Shown: positions 36,839-46,799, numbered from the stretch's first letter. The stretch: 64,000 bases of DNA from Mycolicibacterium frederiksbergense (GCF_012223425.1 NZ_CP038797.1:249353-313352); one strand, 5' to 3'. The notes: generated by a model from the letters alone, not told the origin. A program made the numbers and translations.

Positions 36839-38092
36839 TCAGGTTGTTGGGCTCGGCGCAATTATTTGCGGCGGTGCGAGACGACCGGCGCGGTCCAAGT
36901 GGTACAGCGCGGCCGCTGACACCAGCCCGACCACCGCCAACGCCACCCAGATCAGCTCCTCCGCTCCGGCATCGCGCGCGACTTGCATCAGCGTTCCGGT
37001 AGCAAGGTTTCCCGCCAGGATGCCAACGCCAACGATGGTGTTGTAAAAGCCGTAGTGGGTGCCGACCAGGCGGTTACCCGACAACGAGACGACGGTATCC
37101 ATCTCGAATGGGAACACCGCCGCCGATCCGACGGCCAGCACCGCCGCGGCAATCAGTAGCGCACCTCCGGCGGCGACCACACCGAAACGCTGTGTGTCCG
37201 GTATAACGATCAGCGGCACGAACGCGGCTGCGAGGACGATTAACCCCACCGACAAGGATCGCCCCGGCGCCCACCGGGCGGCGAACCAACGGGTGATACG
37301 CAGCTGCCCGAGGACCGCCACCAACCCCGATACGACGAACACCGCTGCCACGACCGTCGACTGCTGCTGCGGGGCAACGAGTCCCGCGTGCAGGGGCAGC
37401 GCCAGGTACACCTGAAACGACAGTACGTAGGAGCCGGTCATCGCCACGGCGAACAACAGAAATGAGCGGTTGGCGATCACCGCGCGCCAGTCGGCAAGCA
37501 CCGAGGTCTTTTCAGTCGGTGCGTCCCCGCTGTGCTGGGGTAGCGCGAAGAGTTGCGCGACAGTCAGTACGGCGAAGACGACGGCTGCTGCCGCGGCGGT
37601 GACACGGAAGTCCAGCATCATCAATGCCAGCCCGACCAGGGGTCCTGCGAGGATGCCGGCTTGGTAGAAGATGTTGAACAGTGCGAACGCCTCGACCCGT
37701 CGCGCGCCTGAGTCCGCCGCGAGGTAGGCCCGCACGGCCGGATTGAACAGCGCACCTGCGAATCCTGTAGCGGCCGAAGCGATCAGCACTGCGGGCAGAG
37801 AATCGGCGACGACCAGCAGTCCGAATCCCGCAGTACGCAGTACACATCCCGCGACGATGAGTGGCTTGTAGCCAAGCCGGTCGGCCAATGTTCCACCCAC
37901 GATGAACATTCCCTGCTGGGAGAAGTTGCGCACGCCCAGCACCAGGCCCACCGCCCACGCTGCCAGCCCCAGCGGACCTGCCAGATAGGTGGCCAGGTAC
38001 GGCATCAGCATGTAGAAACCCAGATTGATGCCGAATTGGTTGATCATCAAGATTCGACTGGGCCAACCAAAGCTGCGGTATTGCTCGACCAT
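36839..38092 (-). CDS. MFS transporter, Rv0849-like
   Basis: 417 residues with 12 predicted membrane segments. Shows the MFS loop motif GGTLADRLGYKP between TM2 and TM3. It begins 5 nt after the cysK2 stop; GAGGTGAAAGG precedes the ATG. The order lpqS-cysK2-MFS equals that of the copper-inducible Rv0847-Rv0848-Rv0849 operon of M. tuberculosis, so export of a metal chelate, thiol compound or siderophore-like ligand is likely; the substrate is unknown. Confidence 0.85.
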   Translation of the reverse strand: MVEQYRSFGWPSRILMINQFGINLGFYMLMPYLATYLAGPLGLAAWAVGLVLGVRNFSQQGMFIVGGTLADRLGYKPLIVAGCVLRTAGFGLLVVADSLPAVLIASAATGFAGALFNPAVRAYLAADSGARRVEAFALFNIFYQAGILAGPLVGLALMMLDFRVTAAAAAVVFAVLTVAQLFALPQHSGDAPTEKTSVLADWRAVIANRSFLLFAVAMTGSYVLSFQVYLALPLHAGLVAPQQQSTVVAAVFVVSGLVAVLGQLRITRWFAARWAPGRSLSVGLIVLAAAFVPLIVIPDTQRFGVVAAGGALLIAAAVLAVGSAAVFPFEMDTVVSLSGNRLVGTHYGFYNTIVGVGILAGNLATGTLMQVARDAGAEELIWVALAVVGLVSAAALYHLDRAGRLAPPQIIAPSPTT

Positions 38093-38097
38093 GCCTT

Positions 38098-39207
38098 TCA
38101 CCTCTGTGCCCCCACCGGATCGACGACCGTCGCGCAGCGTGTCCATGACGTCACGACGTGAGCGCGCGCGTCATCGATCGTGTCGGGTTCCTGCGCCGGA
38201 ACGGCGTCCAATAGGCCGTGATCGCGGCAGTACGCGTCGTTGTAGACAGTGTCGAAGTAGCGCTGCGGCCCATCAGGGAAGATCGCGGCGATGGTAGTGC
38301 CTGGCGACAGCGTGCGTGCCGCCCAGCTGGCCGCCAAGGCGACCGCGCCGACGCTCCAACCGCCGCTGGCGTAGTGAGTCGAAGCCAGTTTTCTGCAGGC
38401 CCACACGGCCTCTGCCGGGGCGACCCAATGAACCTCGGAAAATGCTTGGTAGTCGACGTTGCCGGGATAGATGCTGGACCCAAGCCCGCGCATCAGCCGG
38501 GTGCTGGCCGGTTGACCGAAGATCGTTGATCCGATGGTGTCCACGCCGATCAAGCGGAGATCGGGATTGAATTCCCGCAGCACCCGCGCCACTCCGGCCG
38601 AATGGCCGCCGGTGCCCACCGAGCACACCAGCACATCGACACGGCCAAGTTGATCCTGCAGTTCGAGTGCGAGCGGACGGTAGGCATCGACATTGTCGGG
38701 ATTGTTGTACTGGTCGGGAAACCAGGCTCGTGGATTGGCGGACACCAGTTCGGCGACGCGGTCTCGGCGTGCTTGTTGCCAACCCCCGTTGGGATGCGCA
38801 GTGGTAACCATATCGACCTCGGCGCCGAACGCCGACAACATCCGGGCGATGATGGGTTCCAGCCCGGGATCGGTGACCAATGTGACGGGATGGCCGTACA
38901 CCGTGCCGGCCAATGCGAGTCCCAGGCCCAAGGTGCCGCTGGTGGATTCGATAATCCTTGCCCCCGGGAGCAGGTCACCGCGGGCACGAGCGCGCTCGAC
39001 CATGTGCATCGCGGGACGATCCTTCATGCCGCCGGGATTGAAGCCTTCAAGCTTGGCCCAAAAACCACGATTATCAGCGGTGAATGGGGCGGTGATGCGC
39101 AGCACCGGAGTGTTGCCCACCATCGTGCCCGGCCTGTCGTAACGGCCGAGCTGCTGTGAGTATGAAGTGTGTGCATGACGGGTAAGAGCGGACAGGACGT
39201 TGTTCAT
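38098..39207 (-). CDS. cysK2: CysK2-like PLP-dependent cysteine synthase family protein, copy 2
   Basis: 369 residues, the same length as copy 1 and with the same motifs: GGMKDRP (PLP lysine), [11 protein letters not shown] and [10 protein letters not shown]. Copies differ throughout at a modest level, so the duplication is old. Here the gene is followed by an MFS transporter and preceded by an lpqS-like gene, the complete form of the operon. It probably makes S-sulfocysteine or cysteine for thiol-based metal protection. Confidence 0.85.
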   Translation of the reverse strand: MNNVLSALTRHAHTSYSQQLGRYDRPGTMVGNTPVLRITAPFTADNRGFWAKLEGFNPGGMKDRPAMHMVERARARGDLLPGARIIESTSGTLGLGLALAGTVYGHPVTLVTDPGLEPIIARMLSAFGAEVDMVTTAHPNGGWQQARRDRVAELVSANPRAWFPDQYNNPDNVDAYRPLALELQDQLGRVDVLVCSVGTGGHSAGVARVLREFNPDLRLIGVDTIGSTIFGQPASTRLMRGLGSSIYPGNVDYQAFSEVHWVAPAEAVWACRKLASTHYASGGWSVGAVALAASWAARTLSPGTTIAAIFPDGPQRYFDTVYNDAYCRDHGLLDAVPAQEPDTIDDARAHVVTSWTRCATVVDPVGAQR

Positions 39208-39325
39208 GGTGGCGTCGCTTCTCCAGGGATTGCCGCGACACACCAACGCGCCGGGGCTTACGGATACAGGGCGGCTATCAGCCGACCGACTTCACACACG
39301 GTGAAGCGGTCTACTGGTGACACCC

Positions 39326-39739
39326 TCAGCAGCGCGCGATACACAACCGGATCAGCAGCTGCTGTCCGGGAACGATCCATGGATGCGGACGCGGTGGCCC
39401 TCGCACCGCCGCCCAGACCCCCGGCCAAGACGCCATGGCGGCACCGGCAAGCACAGCGGCCAGCCCGATGGCTACCAATGGAAAGGCAGCTCGAGACAGC
39501 ACAGCCTCGGCAAAGGTGTCAGGCAGCACCGGCGCGGAGGAGTCCTCCAAATGCGGGTGATCCAACGGGACAGCGAACTCGCCGTGCGCGCCGTCTACGG
39601 TCGCATGCGAGCCGTGTGCCGTCGCGTCGCCGGCCGCAGACCACGCCCACTGGGCGCCGACAACGCCTACCCACAGCGCCAACACCAGCGCCACGCAGGC
39701 GCGGTGTCGTTTCACTGCAAGAGCGTCGTTGTACCTCAC
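39326..39739 (-). CDS. lpqS: LpqS-like small membrane-anchored protein, copy 2
   Basis: 137 residues from a GTG at 39739 (first residues VRYNDALAVKRHRA). The longer frame upstream is rejected because the GTG aligns with copy 1's ATG and the conserved TACAGTCGGCAAC lies 10 nt before both. It has a membrane segment at residues 12-30, a His-rich region (TAHGSHATVDGAHGEF) and the conserved HPHL, FAEAVL, RGPPRP and RLCIARC pieces. An extra Cys ends the protein. Confidence 0.72.
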   Translation of the reverse strand: MRYNDALAVKRHRACVALVLALWVGVVGAQWAWSAAGDATAHGSHATVDGAHGEFAVPLDHPHLEDSSAPVLPDTFAEAVLSRAAFPLVAIGLAAVLAGAAMASWPGVWAAVRGPPRPHPWIVPGQQLLIRLCIARC

Positions 39740-39749
39740 AATGTTGCCG

Positions 39750-39755
39750 ACTGTA
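39750..39755 (-). promoter_or_regulatory. candidate -10 element of lpqS copy 2
   Basis: TACAGT followed by CGGCAAC, ending 10 nt before the GTG, identical in sequence and spacing to the element of copy 1. Confidence 0.5.
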
Positions 39756-40251
39756 GCAGCGAGCACCGGCACGAACGGGCGCCTGTGGACTTGACGCCAT
39801 GTTGTTATCGCGCCGAAACGGGCGGTTGGGCAGTTGGCAGACTGGCCGTGCCCCGTCCCACCCATCAACGAAATGAGCTGCAAGACAGATGGTTCAAGGA
39901 TTGTCCGGCAAACCGTGGCCAGACATAAGCGCTGCTCACCTACGGTCAGCCACGGAGATCGGAACGTCTAAGCGTCCCAATCAATGCGCGCAAGGACCAA
40001 GGGGCTGCCGCCGCGCACGCTTCGCCAGCAGCCGTCCGGCCCGTCCCGCGACACAGTCGGCGGCACATAGTGATGCTCATCACAATGAGTAGATCGTGCG
40101 TCTGTTCGCGTGCTGCGATGGCCTTCATCTCGATGTCAGGCGTGCGCAGGCCGTCGCAGCCCAACTATGTCGGCAAACGCTATACAGACACCCCTGCATC
40201 AGTGGGGGATCAAAAGATCGATCAGCGCTTGGGGTGCACGCCGTCACAGTG

Positions 40252-41022
40252 ATGGTGGCGGGCACCATGAATGTTATGGAGCACCCCACAGGTTCGCAGA
40301 CGGCCCGCACGATGGGATATCGCGCACTAGTCGTTGACGATGAAGTGCCACTGGCCGAAGTGGTTGCCAGTTATCTGGAACGCGAGCAGTTCGAGGTCGT
40401 CGTGGCCGATAACGGTGTGGACGCGATCGCCGTCGCACGCGAACTCGACCCTGATGTTGTGGTCCTCGATCTGGGCCTGCCAGGCATCGACGGTTTGGAA
40501 GTGTGTCGGCAGTTGCGCACCTTTTCTGACGCCTACGTGGTGATGCTCACCGCTCGTGACGCCGAGATCGACACCGTCCTCGGCCTCACCGTCGGAGCCG
40601 ACGACTACATCACCAAACCCTTTAGCCCGCGCGAACTCGTTGCGCGCATTCGAGCAATGCTCCGCCGACCTCGTATCCAGCAGATTGTTCCCGCGAGTGC
40701 CGAGCGCATAGCTCCAGCACCTCGGTCCTTCGCGGCGCTGAGCATCGATGTCGCTGCTCGCGAGGTACGCGTCGATGGCGATCCGATCCTGTTGACCCGT
40801 ACCGAATTCGACATTCTCGAAGCTCTGTCTGCGCGCCCGGGCATCGTCCTCAGCCGCCGTCAACTGCTCGAAATCGTTCGCGACGGCCCATGGGTGGGCA
40901 ACGAGCACCTCGTAGACGTCCACATCGGACATCTTCGACGCAAGCTCGGCGACGATGCGGCCCAACCACGCTACATCGCCACGGTGCGCGGAGTGGGTTA
41001 CCGGATGGGCACCGGCCAATGA
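40252..41022 (+). CDS. OmpR-family response regulator
   Basis: 256 residues. The receiver has the acidic pair (VVDDE), phospho-acceptor Asp (VVVLDLGLPG), Thr (MLTARD) and Lys (YITKPF), all intact. The C-terminal winged helix is complete (LTRTEFDILEALS ... VDVHIGHLRRKLGDD ... VRGVGYRMG). The start is uncertain among ATGs at 40252, 40267, 40276 and 40312. It overlaps the kinase gene by ATGA. It controls unknown targets, probably the adjacent copper genes. Confidence 0.9.
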   Translation: MVAGTMNVMEHPTGSQTARTMGYRALVVDDEVPLAEVVASYLEREQFEVVVADNGVDAIAVARELDPDVVVLDLGLPGIDGLEVCRQLRTFSDAYVVMLTARDAEIDTVLGLTVGADDYITKPFSPRELVARIRAMLRRPRIQQIVPASAERIAPAPRSFAALSIDVAAREVRVDGDPILLTRTEFDILEALSARPGIVLSRRQLLEIVRDGPWVGNEHLVDVHIGHLRRKLGDDAAQPRYIATVRGVGYRMGTGQ

Positions 41023-42182
41023 CCGCACCAGGACCACCGCCGCCGCGCTCACGCCGCCCCGGCATCGGGCTGCGACTGCTGGCCGCGCAAGCGATCGTGG
41101 TCATCACCGGCGCGCTGACCACGACCGCCGTGGCGACCATCGTCGGTCCCCCATTGTTTCGCGAACACCTCCACCGTGCCGGAGTTGCGGCGAATTCGAT
41201 GGAAGAGGTACATGCTGAAGAGGCTTACGGCTACGCCACCGTCATATCGATTGGGGTCGCGGTAGCGGTATCGGCCTTGGTCGCTTTAGCGGTCAGCTTC
41301 TACGTCAGCCGGCGTTTGCAGCGATCGGTCACCGAGGTCGCTTCAGCGGCCAAGGCAGTCGCCAGAGGGCAATACGACACCCGAGTGTCACCACCAGACC
41401 TTGGAGAAGATTTCGACGCACTCGCGGTGGCCTTCAATCAAATGGCTTCCCAGCTGCAAACTGTCGACTCGACGCGACAGCGATTGTTCCGTGACCTGGC
41501 ACACGAGATCCGCACACCCGTAGCGGTATTGGAGGCCTATATCGAGGCACTCGAAGATGGCGTGCGCACCCTGACACCGGAGACCGCGGCCATGCTGCGC
41601 GACCAAACACGACGGCTCGTGCGCTTCTCTGAGGACGTCGCCGCACTGGCCAAAGCGGAAGAAAGCTCATTCGCGCTGGCCCACAACGTGATCGACGTCG
41701 GCATTGTCGCGCGCCGCTGCATCGCCGCAGCCCAAGAACGATACGACAATAAAGGTGTAGCAATCAGGTTCAACCAGACCCACGAACTGCCGGCGCTGTG
41801 GGCAGACGAGCAACGACTGGCCCAAGTACTCGGCAATCTTCTCGACAACGCGCTCCTGCACACCCCAGCCGGCGGCTCCGTCGAACTCAGATGCGCCCAC
41901 AACGGCGACAAGGTGACCATCGTCGTGACCGACGACGGCGAAGGAATCTCAGCAGAACACCTGCCCAGAATCTTCGAACGGTTCTACCGTGCCGACGCCG
42001 CTCGCGACCGTGGACACGGAGGAGCTGGCTTGGGTCTGGCCATCGCCAAGGCCCTCGTCGAAGCGCACGCGGGCACCATCGCTGCTACCAGCTCAGGGCC
42101 GGGCACCGGCACCACTTTCACAGTAGAACTACCTGTCACACCGCGTCCCGGTGCGACAGTTGGCGCCGACACCGACCTTTAA
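41019..42182 (+). CDS. sensor histidine kinase
   Basis: 387 residues with two membrane segments (about 20-42 and 72-92) enclosing a short periplasmic loop (FREHLHRAG ... EEVHAEEAYG, His/Glu-rich and suited to metal sensing). HAMP follows (VSRRLQRSVTEVA). The H-box is DLAHEIRTPVAV, the N-box LGNLLDNALLHTP, and the G-boxes DDGEGIS and GGAGLGLAIAK. It pairs with the preceding response regulator. A decayed paralogue lies at 21853-22760. Confidence 0.92.
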   Translation: MTAPGPPPPRSRRPGIGLRLLAAQAIVVITGALTTTAVATIVGPPLFREHLHRAGVAANSMEEVHAEEAYGYATVISIGVAVAVSALVALAVSFYVSRRLQRSVTEVASAAKAVARGQYDTRVSPPDLGEDFDALAVAFNQMASQLQTVDSTRQRLFRDLAHEIRTPVAVLEAYIEALEDGVRTLTPETAAMLRDQTRRLVRFSEDVAALAKAEESSFALAHNVIDVGIVARRCIAAAQERYDNKGVAIRFNQTHELPALWADEQRLAQVLGNLLDNALLHTPAGGSVELRCAHNGDKVTIVVTDDGEGISAEHLPRIFERFYRADAARDRGHGGAGLGLAIAKALVEAHAGTIAATSSGPGTGTTFTVELPVTPRPGATVGADTDL

Positions 42183-42201
42183 CTGCGCTACCTACACAGT
42201 C

Positions 42202-42885
42202 CTACTTTTCCAACAGTGCACGCATCTCGTCTATCTCGCCCTGCTGAGATGTCACAATCGTTCGCGCCATGCCGACCGCGTCCGGAAACTGGCCCTTGTC
42301 AATCTCCTGCTGCGCCATGGTGATCGCACCCTCATGATGCTTGATCATCTGCTCAAGGAACAGCTTGCCAGCTTCAGCGCCTGGGGCGTTTTGCAGCGCG
42401 GCCATATCAGCTTCCGACATCATGCCGTGACCGCCGCTGCCCATGCCGGGCATGTCGCCCATGCCTCCGCCGGACATGTCATGACCAGGCATGAAGGTTC
42501 CAGGCGTGGAGGTGCTGCTTGTCGCAGGTGCGGAGGATGCGCCCCACTGCTGCAACCAGCCCTGCATTTTCTCGATCTCGGGTGCCTGCGCAGCCTTTAT
42601 TTCCTCGGCCAAAGACAGCACGGCCGGATCCACACCCTGCTTACCGAGCAGCATGTCACTCATCTCAATCGCCTGCTCGTGATGGGGAATCATGCCCTGA
42701 GCGAAAGCCACGTCGGCCTCATTGTGGGAACTGGCATCAGCCGAGGTACTGACCGAGGTCGATAATGCCGGCGACGAGGCCGCCGACGAGGACTCGCTCG
42801 TGGTTGATCCGCCCGAACAGGCCGTAAGAACCACGGCGGACGCAGCCAGCGCCACAAACCCGTACCCATATCGATTGCGCTGCAT
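42202..42885 (-). CDS. DUF305 lipoprotein, Met/His-rich, copy 2
   Basis: 227 residues. Lipobox VVLTACSG, a Ser/Thr-rich linker, then DUF305 with MIPHHEQAIEMSDM and MIKHHEGAITMAQ and a Gly/Met/His loop (MPGHDMSGGGMGDMPGMG). GAGGAAGG precedes the ATG. It is convergent with the histidine kinase. It is expected to bind copper in the envelope. Confidence 0.87.
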   Translation of the reverse strand: MQRNRYGYGFVALAASAVVLTACSGGSTTSESSSAASSPALSTSVSTSADASSHNEADVAFAQGMIPHHEQAIEMSDMLLGKQGVDPAVLSLAEEIKAAQAPEIEKMQGWLQQWGASSAPATSSTSTPGTFMPGHDMSGGGMGDMPGMGSGGHGMMSEADMAALQNAPGAEAGKLFLEQMIKHHEGAITMAQQEIDKGQFPDAVGMARTIVTSQQGEIDEMRALLEK

Positions 42886-43160
42886 CGCACACCCTTCCTC
42901 GAACTCTATTTGACAACGCACGTTTGCAGAGCACCGATAGGCACCCGCTGCTCCAGCGTGAGACTTGCGAGTATGAGTCTCTTCGACTTCCCATAAAGAT
43001 CTGATGAAGACACGCTGGGGCTCAGGTCATACGTCGATGCAAGGACGGGAGCTGACAGAGGAACGATTTCCCGAGCGATCCTTTTTAACTAACTCATAGC
43101 CATCGGCCAGGCTCCCCGCTGCCGCCTGCTGATAGGTCCACAGCTCCACTGTGGTCGTCA

Positions 43161-43805
43161 TTGGCGGGGGCGGCGGCTGTCGATCGCGTGCGCTGCACCT
43201 GTTCGTGTCACCCTCAGTTACCCGACAGCGACCGCCACGACTACGGCTTCGACTGCGTCTGCAGGCGAACCCTCGAGCACCGACGCGACTCCCTCCAACG
43301 AGCGCTCAACGAGATCCGCGACGCCGGGCAGTCAGCGGAGGACGAACAGGCGCGGAACGCCAGCCAGGCTATCGTCCAAGACTGGGTGGCCGAGCACCCA
43401 GGAGTCGCCGTTCGAAGTCACGGTGGCCCGGTGCCCGAACAATGGCGCGGCGACGTCGACGGGCACAGTTTTTACTTCCGCGAACGCCACGACGTCTGGC
43501 ACATCGAAATCGACCTACGCCCCACATTGATCGACGTGCTCGACGGCCACAACGACGACGGCAGAAGCCGCCTCCGGCAACGTCTGATCGAGCAAGGCGA
43601 GGTAATCGCCACCGGCACCATCGACGCCGCGGACTACGGAAGCACCGTCGTGCAGCGAGCACAGTTCATCGTGACCACCATTCGCGATCACCTCAGGCGG
43701 AAAGCATGCACGCACCACCTCGATAACCTTGATGCGATCACCGCTGCCCTTGGAACGACGATCGACTGGTGTCCAACGTGCGGAATCCGCCTGCCCGCGA
43801 GCTGA
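43161..43805 (+). CDS. hypothetical protein with Cys clusters at both ends
   Basis: 214 residues. The N-terminus reads RCTCSCHPQLPDSDRHDYGFDCVC (Cys/His cluster) and the C-terminus DWCPTCGIRLP, a CPxCG knuckle, so two zinc or metal sites are likely. The middle is helical and charged, without recognised domain. The start (TTG at 43161, or GTG at 43188) is uncertain. No family is assigned. Confidence 0.65.
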   Translation: MAGAAAVDRVRCTCSCHPQLPDSDRHDYGFDCVCRRTLEHRRDSLQRALNEIRDAGQSAEDEQARNASQAIVQDWVAEHPGVAVRSHGGPVPEQWRGDVDGHSFYFRERHDVWHIEIDLRPTLIDVLDGHNDDGRSRLRQRLIEQGEVIATGTIDAADYGSTVVQRAQFIVTTIRDHLRRKACTHHLDNLDAITAALGTTIDWCPTCGIRLPAS

Positions 43806-44166
43806 TCCTGGTACCGCCAAACTTGCCGCCTGATCACTGGGACCGTGCAACAAGCCGCAGAATGCCGCCGCGAAAGGGCACCCCCTCCCCGCGGCTTTCT
43901 GCAACGTTGGGATCGATGTGCCGATGTTGTCGCCGGCGCGTCGCACGAGCCGGCCTATGACTGCGGCTTGTTCCGAAGCGGGCTTGAGTACCAGCGACCA
44001 ATATCACCGCAGCACCAACGCAGCTTGCGGTGGCGGCCCCACTGGCGAGCAATCTTTCCGTTCCTCACCTTGCTGGAAGAAACTCATCGGCACGGCCGGG
44101 TCTGCTGCACGAATAGGTGACATCTGAGTTGGCTTCCCCAGACGGGCGAGCTGGAAGGATGTCCTT

Positions 44167-44475
44167 GTGCCCAGGCCCTACCCCCGTGAGTTCCGCGACG
44201 ATGTTGTGCGGGTCGCTCGCAACCGCGATGACGGTGTGACGATCGAGCAGATCGCCAACGATTTCGGTGTACACCCGATGACGTTGCATAAGTGGATGCG
44301 CCAAGCCGATATCGACGAAGGCGCCAAGCCCGGCAAGAGCACTGGCGAGTCCGGTGAACTGCGTGAGGCGCGGCGTCGGATCAAGTTGTTGGAGCAGGAG
44401 AATGAAGTCCTGCGCAGGGCCACGGCGTATCTGTCGCAGGCCAATCTGCCGGGAAAAGGCTCTACCCGCTCGTAA
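44167..44475 (+). CDS. IS3-family OrfA
   Basis: 102 residues: an HTH (TIEQIANDFGVHPMTLHKWM) plus a coiled helix (RRIKLLEQENEVLRR). Near its end GGAAAAGG contains an A-AAA-G slippery site, suited to -1 frameshifting into the OrfB frame (KRLYPLVSELAADG). Confidence 0.9.
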   Translation: MPRPYPREFRDDVVRVARNRDDGVTIEQIANDFGVHPMTLHKWMRQADIDEGAKPGKSTGESGELREARRRIKLLEQENEVLRRATAYLSQANLPGKGSTRS

Positions 44476-44507
44476 GTGAGCTCGCCGCCGACGGGATCCC
44501 CGTCGCG

Positions 44508-45329
44508 GTGACGTGCCGGGTACTCAAGCTCGCCCGCCAGCCCTACTACCGCTGGCGGGCCAATCCCATCACCGACGCGGAGGTTATCGAGGCCTATCGC
44601 GCCAACGCCCTGTTCGACGCGCACAACGACGACCCGGAGTTCGGCTATCGCTATCTGGTCGAAGAGGCCCGCGAGGCCGGCGAATCGATGGCTGAGCGCA
44701 CCGCCTGGCGGATCTGCTCGCAGAATCAATTGTGGAGTGTGTTCGGCAAGAAGCGGGGTAAGAACGGCAAGGTCGGCCCGCCGGTACATGATGATCTTGT
44801 CGAGCGCGACTTCACCGCCAGCGGCCCAAATCAGCTGTGGCTCGGCGATATCACTGAGCACCGCACCGATGAAGGCAAGCTCTATCTCTGTGCAATCAAG
44901 GACGTGTTCTCCAACCGCATCGTCGGGTACTCGATCGACTCCCGGATGAAGTCCCGGCTGGCCACTACAGCGCTCAGTAGTGCGGTGGCACGCCGCGGTG
45001 AGGTGGCCGGTTGCATTCTGCACTCCGACCGCGGGTCTCAGTTCAGGTCAAGACGATTCGTCCACGCCCTCAGCCGTTACGAAATGGTCGGATCGATGGG
45101 CCGCGTCGGAGCGGCCGGCGACAACGCGGCCATGGAGAGCTTCTTCGCGCTACTGCAGAAGAACGTGCTCGATCGCCGCCGCTGGAGCACCCGAGAAGAG
45201 CTGCGGATCGCGATCGTCACCTGGATCGAACGGACCTACCATCGACGCCGGCGCCAAGCCGGACTCGGGCGGTTGACCCCGATCGAATTCGAAGCGATTA
45301 TGACCACACCGGCCAGTCAGGCCGCGTGA
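44508..45329 (+). CDS. IS3-family OrfB transposase
   Basis: 273 residues from GTG; the frame is open back to the slippery site at about 44456. Contains a DDE core: the Asp in LWLGDITEH, the Asp in HSDRGSQFRS, and the Glu in AAMESFFALLQKNV. The product is normally an OrfAB fusion. Confidence 0.9.
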   Translation: MTCRVLKLARQPYYRWRANPITDAEVIEAYRANALFDAHNDDPEFGYRYLVEEAREAGESMAERTAWRICSQNQLWSVFGKKRGKNGKVGPPVHDDLVERDFTASGPNQLWLGDITEHRTDEGKLYLCAIKDVFSNRIVGYSIDSRMKSRLATTALSSAVARRGEVAGCILHSDRGSQFRSRRFVHALSRYEMVGSMGRVGAAGDNAAMESFFALLQKNVLDRRRWSTREELRIAIVTWIERTYHRRRRQAGLGRLTPIEFEAIMTTPASQAA

Positions 45330-45513
45330 CCGAAACTGTCACCTGATCGTGCAGCAGACCCGTCCCGATGATGTGCACTTTGGATGCAGAGCCGGATGAG
45401 CGATCTACGGAACAGTCCAGTCGCACCGCTGACAGTTCTGCGCTGCAGCCGCCGCATCGCAGTGACCCGTCCCGGCGTTTCCGGAGACTTCCGATCTTGG
45501 GAGGATCTGGGTT

Positions 45514-45837
45514 ATGGGACGTGTCAGCAAGTACCCCGAGGAGCTTCGTGAGCGTGCGGTGCGCATGGTCGCCGAAGTCCGCCCGCAGTACCCGTCGCAG
45601 TGGGCGGCGATCACCGCGGTCGCGGGCATGTTGGGAATCGGCACCCCGGAGACGTTGCGGACCTGGATACGGCGTTCGGAGGTCGATACCGGCCAGCGGC
45701 CGGGGGTGACGACTCAGATCGTCGAGGAGAACAAGGCGCTGCGCAGGGAGATCGCCGAGCTGCGTCGGGCCAATGAGATCTTGAAGGCAGCGGCGATTTT
45801 CTTCGGGGCCGAGCTCGACCGGCCCGGGAGACGGTGA
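45514..45837 (+). CDS. IS3-family OrfA, copy B
   Basis: 107 residues, identical to the OrfA of copy A. HTH plus zipper helix. Its TGA overlaps the OrfB GTG. Confidence 0.92.
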   Translation: MGRVSKYPEELRERAVRMVAEVRPQYPSQWAAITAVAGMLGIGTPETLRTWIRRSEVDTGQRPGVTTQIVEENKALRREIAELRRANEILKAAAIFFGAELDRPGRR

Positions 45838-46799
45838 TTCGGTTCATCGCCGAACACAAGGACCAGCAGGTGGCCGGCCCCGACGGCGGGGCCGGACTGC
45901 GCTGGGGTGTCGAGCCCATGTGCGCCGTGCTCTCCGAGCACGGCATGCCGATCAGCCCGTCGACGTTCTACGAGTGGATCGCCAAGACACCGACACGGCG
46001 CCAGGTCCGCGACGCCGAGTTGGTCGAGATCATCACCGCGGCAAGGGAAGACCGCAAGACCGGGAAGTTCGTGCAGACGTTGGGATCGCGCAAACTCTGG
46101 ATCTGGTTGCGTGGTCGAGGTCACGATGCGGCGCGCTGCACCGTGGAGCGGGTGATGCGTGAAAACGGTTGGGAGGGTGCGCGTTACGGATCTAAGCACC
46201 GTACGACCGTCGCCGACGACACCCACGTCCGATACCCCGACCTCGTCGACCGCCGGTTCTACGCGGCTGCACCGAATCGGTTGTGGGTAGCCGACTTCAC
46301 CTACGTCTCGACCTGGACGGGGTTCGTCTACGTCGCGTTCGTCATCGACGCCTACAGCCGTCGGATCCTCGGGTGGCGGGCCGCCCGGACGATGACCACC
46401 GACCTGGTCCTCGACGCCGTCGAGCACGCCTTCTTCACCCGCGCACAGGACGGAACCACCAGCCTGCACGGGCTGATCGCCCACAGCGACGCGGGCAGCC
46501 AGTACACCTCGGTGGCCTTCACCCAGCGGCTCATCGACGAAGGCGTCGATCCCTCGGTCGGCTCGGTCGGCGACGCGCTGGACAACGCCTTGGCCGAGAC
46601 CACCGTCGGGTCCTTCAAGAACGAGGTCATCCGGCGCCAAGGCCCCTGGCGTGACGTCAACCAGGTCGAGTTGGCGACCGCCGAGTGGGTGATGTGGTTC
46701 AACACCGAACGCCCGCACGAGTACCTCGACGACTTCACCCCCGAGGCCGTCGAGAAGCTCCACTACGATCACAGACGCATCCCACCGAAGGCGGGATGA
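45834..46799 (+). CDS. IS3-family OrfB, copy B
   Basis: 321 residues, identical to the OrfB of copy A, DDE residues included. The stop overlaps an ATG (ATGA) that opens the following DNA-binding gene. Confidence 0.92.
   Translation: MIRFIAEHKDQQVAGPDGGAGLRWGVEPMCAVLSEHGMPISPSTFYEWIAKTPTRRQVRDAELVEIITAAREDRKTGKFVQTLGSRKLWIWLRGRGHDAARCTVERVMRENGWEGARYGSKHRTTVADDTHVRYPDLVDRRFYAAAPNRLWVADFTYVSTWTGFVYVAFVIDAYSRRILGWRAARTMTTDLVLDAVEHAFFTRAQDGTTSLHGLIAHSDAGSQYTSVAFTQRLIDEGVDPSVGSVGDALDNALAETTVGSFKNEVIRRQGPWRDVNQVELATAEWVMWFNTERPHEYLDDFTPEAVEKLHYDHRRIPPKAG

Larger units (their letters stand above)
44098..45361 (+). mobile_element. IS3-family insertion sequence (second type)
   Basis: 1264 bp with ends GGGTCTGCTGCACGA and, inward from the right, GGGTCTGCTGCACGA, both followed within a few bases by AGGTGACA. 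No clear target duplication is visible. It carries OrfA and OrfB. Confidence 0.9.

Noticed and set aside
45714..46772. Minus-strand 352-codon frame in IS3 copy B, also in copy A
   Set aside because: It is the antisense shadow of OrfB and has no ribosome site or family resemblance.
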